This document shows positions 42,423 to 46,721 of a DNA stretch of 46,721 nucleotides, one piece after another (within the stretch, counting starts at the first letter, position 1; the number at the start of each line of letters is the position of its first letter). The stretch spans positions 1 through 46,721 of the forward strand of contig CAYSAQ010000013.1 in the NCBI GenBank assembly GCA_964429235.1, in the 5' to 3' direction. The notes beneath the pieces are model-generated. The model saw only the letters and a program-made list of their open reading frames with translations. It had not been told where the DNA came from and did not search any database. This stretch comes from CAYSAQ01 sp964429235 (GTDB lineage: Bacteria; Margulisbacteria; Riflemargulisbacteria; GWF2-35-9; DYQY01). The translations under genes and the position numbers were made by a program.

Positions 42423-43625
42423 GTGAAAAAGATTAAAAATTTAGTAGCAATTTTTTTGCTTTTATTTTCATTTACAGTCAATGCTGTTCAGTTACATTAT
42501 GGATCAGATTTAGAGTGGGGCTATGGGGCCAGAGCATTAGGTATGGGACGCTCATATGTAGCTCTTGGCAATGATGCTTCTGGTCTTTTTTGGAATCCAG
42601 CAGGAGTAATGAATCTTACAAGTATGCAAGCGATGTTTCAGATGTCCATGCTTTATCAGAGTTATAGCATGATGTACGGTGCATTTGCTTTGCCAGGAGT
42701 GGATGACGCTATAGGCATTGAGTTTATTATGTTTGGTGGGTCCGATATCGAAGGTAGAGATGTTAACAATCAGATTACTGGAACTGTGCAAGATAGCAAG
42801 ATGGCTTTTGGGGCTACTTATAGTAAACGCATAATGAGAGATTTGTATATGGCTCTTAAAGGTAAATTTTATATGCGTTCTTTAGGGGAATATGGTGATA
42901 TGGCATTAGCAGGAGATGTTTCCATGATGTATAACATTTCAGATAGATTTACTGCTGGTGTTAACTTGATGAATGTTTTCGGAATGGTGCTAGGAGATAC
43001 TTCCGACAAATTAAATACTCAGGCAATGTTTGGTTTGGCATATAAAGAGAAAAGTATGATGTTTTCTTTAGATGCTAGAGATAATTTCAATGAATGGCAC
43101 TTTGGTATTGAGTATGAACCAGTAAAAAATATTCCGCTTAGAATGGGTGTAAATAATGATGAGCTTAGTTTTGGTGGTGGCGTTAAGTTAGGCATTATGG
43201 ATGCTGATGTTGCCTATATTATGAATGAGCTTAGTAGTAAGATTGCTTTCTCTGTAAATTTAAACTTCGGGAAGTCTATGGATGAGATGACGAAAGATCA
43301 AGTTGATCAAGCTATGGCAGACGCCCAGGAAATGCTTAATAACGATTATTTTTATTTAGCAAAAAAGAAATTGGAGTATGTTCTTTCTTTTGATCCTAGT
43401 CGTAAAGAAATAAGAGTTATTTTAGAAAGATTAGAAAAGGCTATTCAGTTTGTAGAGTCTTCTCTTCCTCAAGAAAGTATTACTTGGGATAAGTTTAAGA
43501 AGGCTAAGGAATTATTTAATCAAGGGAAATACATAGAAGCTGAAAAGCTTTTTGAAGAGATACGCTTGATATATCCAAGTAATAGGTTTGTTACTTATTA
43601 TCTGGATGAGTTGTCTCTCTTATAG
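42423..43625 (+). CDS. outer-membrane beta-barrel protein, PorV/UPF0164-like, with TPR-like C-terminus
   Basis: ~400 aa. The frame opens at TTG 42405, but GTG 42423, giving a KKIKN signal-peptide start, seems more natural; the ribosome site is GGGGG at 42407-42411. A signal peptide ends near NA. The mature N-terminus carries the family signature GARALGMGRSYVALGNDASGLFWNPAG, typical of PorV/PorQ and UPF0164 proteins. Alternating-hydrophobicity strands follow to ~residue 280. The last ~110 residues contain two or three TPR-like helical pairs (AKKKLEYVLSFDPSRKE and AEKLFEEIRLIYPSNR). It lies between the coiled-coil gene and the beta-helix gene and is probably a surface assembly or secretion factor for the latter. 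PorV proteins help export and attach surface proteins, but that link is inference. Confidence 0.88.
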   Translation: MKKIKNLVAIFLLLFSFTVNAVQLHYGSDLEWGYGARALGMGRSYVALGNDASGLFWNPAGVMNLTSMQAMFQMSMLYQSYSMMYGAFALPGVDDAIGIEFIMFGGSDIEGRDVNNQITGTVQDSKMAFGATYSKRIMRDLYMALKGKFYMRSLGEYGDMALAGDVSMMYNISDRFTAGVNLMNVFGMVLGDTSDKLNTQAMFGLAYKEKSMMFSLDARDNFNEWHFGIEYEPVKNIPLRMGVNNDELSFGGGVKLGIMDADVAYIMNELSSKIAFSVNLNFGKSMDEMTKDQVDQAMADAQEMLNNDYFYLAKKKLEYVLSFDPSRKEIRVILERLEKAIQFVESSLPQESITWDKFKKAKELFNQGKYIEAEKLFEEIRLIYPSNRFVTYYLDELSLL

Positions 43626-43650
43626 AAGAATAGAAGGTCAATGTTTGATG

Positions 43651-43670
43651 AGGTGAATTGTATTTCACCT
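43651..43670 (+). other. stem-loop between the barrel and beta-helix genes
   Basis: AGGTGAA at 43651-43657 pairs with TTCACCT at 43664-43670 around a 6-base loop. It has no T-run, so it is not a clear terminator. It lies just upstream of the GAGGGG ribosome site of the next gene and could affect its translation or RNA processing. Confidence 0.35.
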
Positions 43671-43693
43671 GGGGTGCTGAGGGGTTGTTTAAG

Positions 43694-46600
43694 TTGAATA
43701 GACTAAAAAACATATCAAAGAGTGTACTATGCCTATTTCTAGGTTTTAGCGTCTATGCCAGTACGATTTCAATTAATGCTTTTGAGCTATTTGATCAGAA
43801 TACTTTACTAACAGATTACACGAATGATCAGGTTGTAGGCGTTAGTATAAACACAGATATAGTTGCTTCTAAATTTTTGATTAGTGAAGATCACCCTACG
43901 AAACCAGTGTCTAGCGATTCATTTTGGCAAACAACAACACCTTCTAGGTATACTTTTAAGAATGATAGCAATGAGTTAAAAACAGTTTATTTGTATGTTA
44001 TGAGTTCAATGGGAGATATTAGCAATGGTGCAGTTGCTACCATTAATCTCGACACATCCTATCCTGAATTGACTTCTTTAGAGGTTTATAGCGTTTCATC
44101 GAGCGCTGAAGTTTCTAGTGTTGGTAATAACTTTTATTTAAGATCAGGAGCATATAGTTTAACGTTCAACTATAGTTTAGCATTGTCAGACACACCAGAT
44201 GTAAGAATTCTTCAGCTAGGTCATGAATATGTAGGATCTGCTCCATTAACTTTTAATAAGATAGATTCTTTTACATATACAGCAACATATACAATAACAG
44301 TTGGCGCAGAAGAGGCATTGCGTCAGGTTATCTATACTTGTATTGATGATAAGGATTATGAAACTGTTGAAGCTGTATTTTCTTCTGGAAACATAGTTGT
44401 TGATAATACTTCGCCTAATTTACTTACATTTTATTTGGAGGGGAATGACCCTTCGGCTGGAATAATATATTCATTAAGTAGAGTGTTAGAAATGCAGATT
44501 GAAGCAGTCGATGCTAGTGGGATTAAAGGATGGTTGGTTACAGATAATGCTTCTTTTATTCCAGTTGTAACAAGTAATTGGTCTTTATTAGGCACATATT
44601 TAACTTTGACAGATAACATTGCTGTTCATGATATTTTCTTTTGGTATATTGATAATGCTTGGAATATCAATTTTGCTACTGCCTCAATTTCATACAACCC
44701 CGGAACTCCTGTTGTGAGTATTGAAGTTGATGTTACTCCAAATATTATTGTGACTAATGAGCAGATTAATATAACAATTGATATTGCTAATGTTGGAAGT
44801 GGAATCGCCTCAACCCCTGATTTTACTTATTCGGCTCCAAGTAAGCCAGCTGCAGATATAGCGCTTGAGTATGTTACACCTGTTCAGTATATAGCAAGTT
44901 TTAATATCTCAACATTCACAGGACAGGGACAAGGACAGTTTTCAATTAGTGTTACTGATAATGAGGACAATGTTTTTAATGATGACATAATTCTTTGGTA
45001 TCAAAGTGTTTCATATGACCCTTTTTATATTGTAAGTCACAACTTAAAGATCCCTAGTTTGACTATGTATGATCAAGACACACTTCTTACTAAAGATACG
45101 AATGATCAGATAGTAGGCATCACAATTGCTGATGATGAACAATCAGTTGCTTGGTATATTAGTGAATTTCCAACGACTCCTCAGGTTGGAAGCGAATTTT
45201 GGACAGCTTCAAGACCTGGTTTGTTTACATTTAGAAATAATATTGAAGAAGTAAAAAATGTGTATCTGTGGATTAAAGATGGGGTTGGAAGAATTTCTGA
45301 TCGGATAGTTGCGACAATTAATTATGACACAACAGTTGCAGAAATTAGTTCTTTTGAACTAACACATGTTGAAAATAACACATTGTTATCTTCATTAGAT
45401 TTATCAAGGGCCGGAACATATAACGTAACTTTTAATATCAATGAAGCTATTACAAATACTCCTGCAATTACAATTAATGGAATTGCGCTAAATTTAGGTA
45501 GAGTTGATGATTCTACATTTACTGCTTCTGTACAGGTAAGCTACAACTGGAGTGTAAGTGAATATAGCTGGTTGTTTAGTGTTACTGATAATGCTGGTAA
45601 CTTTAGTGTTGAAATAGCTAAAACTGCATTTAATCTTTCCACTGCTGCAAAAATTGGAGCAGTTGAGTATTTTACAATTCAAGATGCATTAGATAATGCA
45701 ATTGCAGATGATCAGATTAATATTCAAGCAGGCATTTGGTATGGTGTTGGTAATAGAGGTTTGGTTTGGCCAGCTTTAGACGGGATAGTACTTAATGGTG
45801 CTAGTAGTGCTACAAGTATTTTAGATGCAGAGCAGATAACCCGCCACATTGTAGTTCCAAATGCATCTGGATTTAAAATTAGTAACTTAAGCTTAATCAA
45901 CGGACAAGTTTCTACATTTAATTCAGGTGATAATAGCGGTGGGTCCATTAGAGCAAATAATAATTCTACATTGACGATGGATAGTTGTATTGTTAGTGGG
46001 AATACGGCTTACTATGGGGGTGCTTTCTCCAGTTTTATTAAACATATAAGCAATTCTGATATAAAAGGTAATAGTGCTCAGTTCCAAGGTGGAGTAATGT
46101 ATGGAGGCGAAAATACGATTATTGCTTGTGATATTTATGATAATATCGCGATTCATGGAGGGGTAGCTGCTAATGCTACGGTCAATATTGTAGATAGTAT
46201 GGTATACAATAATAGTGCTGAGCAAGGTGGTGTTTTATATAATTACGACAGAGTTCAGGAGGTCAAGAATAGTGTTATTTACGGCAACAGCGCCAGTGAT
46301 GAGGGTTCAGTTTTTAGGGGAGGCACGAATAGCGCAATTAATTCATTAATATATGGTAATACTTGTACTAATTATGGCGTTTTTTTTCAAGGTAATAATA
46401 AAGTGCTTAATAGCACTATAATATCCAATAATGGAGAGATATATGTTGACGTTTCTTCATCTGGTGGAATAGATGGACAAATGCTTGCGATAAATAGTAT
46501 ATTTGTCGGGTCTTTTAACGGAGGCACAGACTCTTATTTTAATACATGCGCAATCAACAACAGTATCTTTACAGATGCTACACTTCCAGAAACTTTCTGG

Positions 46601-46721
46601 ACTGCAACTAATGTAATCACTGCAGCTGTAACAGCAGATATCTTTGCAGACTATGCTGCTGGAGATTATAGACTTAATCCAAATAGTGAAGCAATAAACT
46701 ATGGAAGCAACTTATTATGGA
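43694..46721 (+). CDS. large secreted beta-helix (Pmp/adhesin-like) protein, 3'-truncated by the window
   Basis: The frame is open with no stop from TTG 43694 to the window end, 1009 codons so far. GAGGGG at 43679-43684 lies 9 bases before that TTG; a TTG at 43685 is too close. Residues 1-22 are a signal peptide (KSVLCLFLGFSVYA). Two diverged ~100-residue domain copies lie at ~31-134 and ~458-560, sharing DQNTLLTDYTNDQVVG / DQDTLLTKDTNDQIVG and a late VATINxDT block. They are beta-rich and probably Ig-like, with further Ig-like sequence between them. From ~655 comes a right-handed beta-helix with short Asn/Gly/Ser repeats (GNSA..GG pattern), ending in DYRLNPNSEAINYG, a typical beta-helix cap phrase. 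It looks like a surface adhesin or polymorphic membrane protein. The C-terminus is missing. Confidence 0.9.
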   Translation, partial: MNRLKNISKSVLCLFLGFSVYASTISINAFELFDQNTLLTDYTNDQVVGVSINTDIVASKFLISEDHPTKPVSSDSFWQTTTPSRYTFKNDSNELKTVYLYVMSSMGDISNGAVATINLDTSYPELTSLEVYSVSSSAEVSSVGNNFYLRSGAYSLTFNYSLALSDTPDVRILQLGHEYVGSAPLTFNKIDSFTYTATYTITVGAEEALRQVIYTCIDDKDYETVEAVFSSGNIVVDNTSPNLLTFYLEGNDPSAGIIYSLSRVLEMQIEAVDASGIKGWLVTDNASFIPVVTSNWSLLGTYLTLTDNIAVHDIFFWYIDNAWNINFATASISYNPGTPVVSIEVDVTPNIIVTNEQINITIDIANVGSGIASTPDFTYSAPSKPAADIALEYVTPVQYIASFNISTFTGQGQGQFSISVTDNEDNVFNDDIILWYQSVSYDPFYIVSHNLKIPSLTMYDQDTLLTKDTNDQIVGITIADDEQSVAWYISEFPTTPQVGSEFWTASRPGLFTFRNNIEEVKNVYLWIKDGVGRISDRIVATINYDTTVAEISSFELTHVENNTLLSSLDLSRAGTYNVTFNINEAITNTPAITINGIALNLGRVDDSTFTASVQVSYNWSVSEYSWLFSVTDNAGNFSVEIAKTAFNLSTAAKIGAVEYFTIQDALDNAIADDQINIQAGIWYGVGNRGLVWPALDGIVLNGASSATSILDAEQITRHIVVPNASGFKISNLSLINGQVSTFNSGDNSGGSIRANNNSTLTMDSCIVSGNTAYYGGAFSSFIKHISNSDIKGNSAQFQGGVMYGGENTIIACDIYDNIAIHGGVAANATVNIVDSMVYNNSAEQGGVLYNYDRVQEVKNSVIYGNSASDEGSVFRGGTNSAINSLIYGNTCTNYGVFFQGNNKVLNSTIISNNGEIYVDVSSSGGIDGQMLAINSIFVGSFNGGTDSYFNTCAINNSIFTDATLPETFWTATNVITAAVTADIFADYAAGDYRLNPNSEAINYGSNLLW

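Noticed and set aside
43626..43693. Possible terminator at the 43651-43670 hairpin
   Set aside because: No T-run follows and the next gene starts 24 bases later on the same strand.

Overview
The window is AT-rich and densely coded. The gene set suggests an uncultured diderm (Gram-negative type) bacterium. Evidence for an outer membrane is a PorV/UPF0164-like beta-barrel protein and a secreted beta-helix protein. Two MotA/MotB stator pairs are present without any flagellar gene, and glutamine synthetase is the large type III form. I cannot assign a phylum from sequence alone. A deep-branching, poorly cultured lineage such as Margulisbacteria fits the gene content, but this is an inference with modest confidence.

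Layout. (1) 1-5700: a three-gene cluster of unknown function (295, 49 and 580 aa), then a convergent gene for an 840-aa coiled-coil protein. (2) 5698-9048, minus strand: an operon of a class III aminotransferase, rlmB, def and fmt. (3) 9224-13815, plus strand: glnN (type III glutamine synthetase), manC (GDP-mannose synthesis) and a short miaB. (4) 13900-17070: prs with its own promoter and a strong, probably bidirectional terminator, facing a class A penicillin-binding protein. (5) 17183-20084: tyrS, a TauE/SafE-type transporter encoded as two half-genes, and a Ca2+/cation antiporter. (6) 20087-22122, minus: motA1, motB1 and a small unknown gene. (7) 22238-30658, plus: a tightly overlapping operon xseB-ispA-dxs-plsY-gpsA-hflX-dinG, which combines isoprenoid and phospholipid precursor synthesis with DNA repair and ribosome rescue. 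(8) 30710-35867: a CBS-domain family II pyrophosphatase, convergent with a split methionine synthase (metH core plus a separate reactivation-domain gene). (9) 36002-46721, plus: motA2, motB2, a CheY-like receiver, an exported TPR-like protein, a 1035-aa coiled-coil protein, an outer-membrane barrel and a large secreted beta-helix protein that runs off the window end.

The most interesting part is region 9 together with the coiled-coil gene in region 1. The two long coiled-coil proteins, 34 kb apart, share a short N-terminal motif outside their coiled coils (residues 17-32 and 15-30). Region 9 places an ion-driven stator pair, a single-domain receiver, a filament-like protein and surface proteins side by side. 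This is a plausible non-flagellar, envelope-spanning machine (gliding or adhesin transport), but that is inference.

Several genes (aminotransferase, antiporter, xseB, metH) have a TATAAT box only 6-10 nt before the start codon and no Shine-Dalgarno. This suggests leaderless or nearly leaderless transcripts, while other genes have clear AGGAGG-type sites. No tRNA, rRNA, CRISPR array or insertion sequence was recognised. With the genes listed here, no gene-free stretch exceeds about 200 bases; the longest are 1-198, 42237-42422 and 9049-9223.
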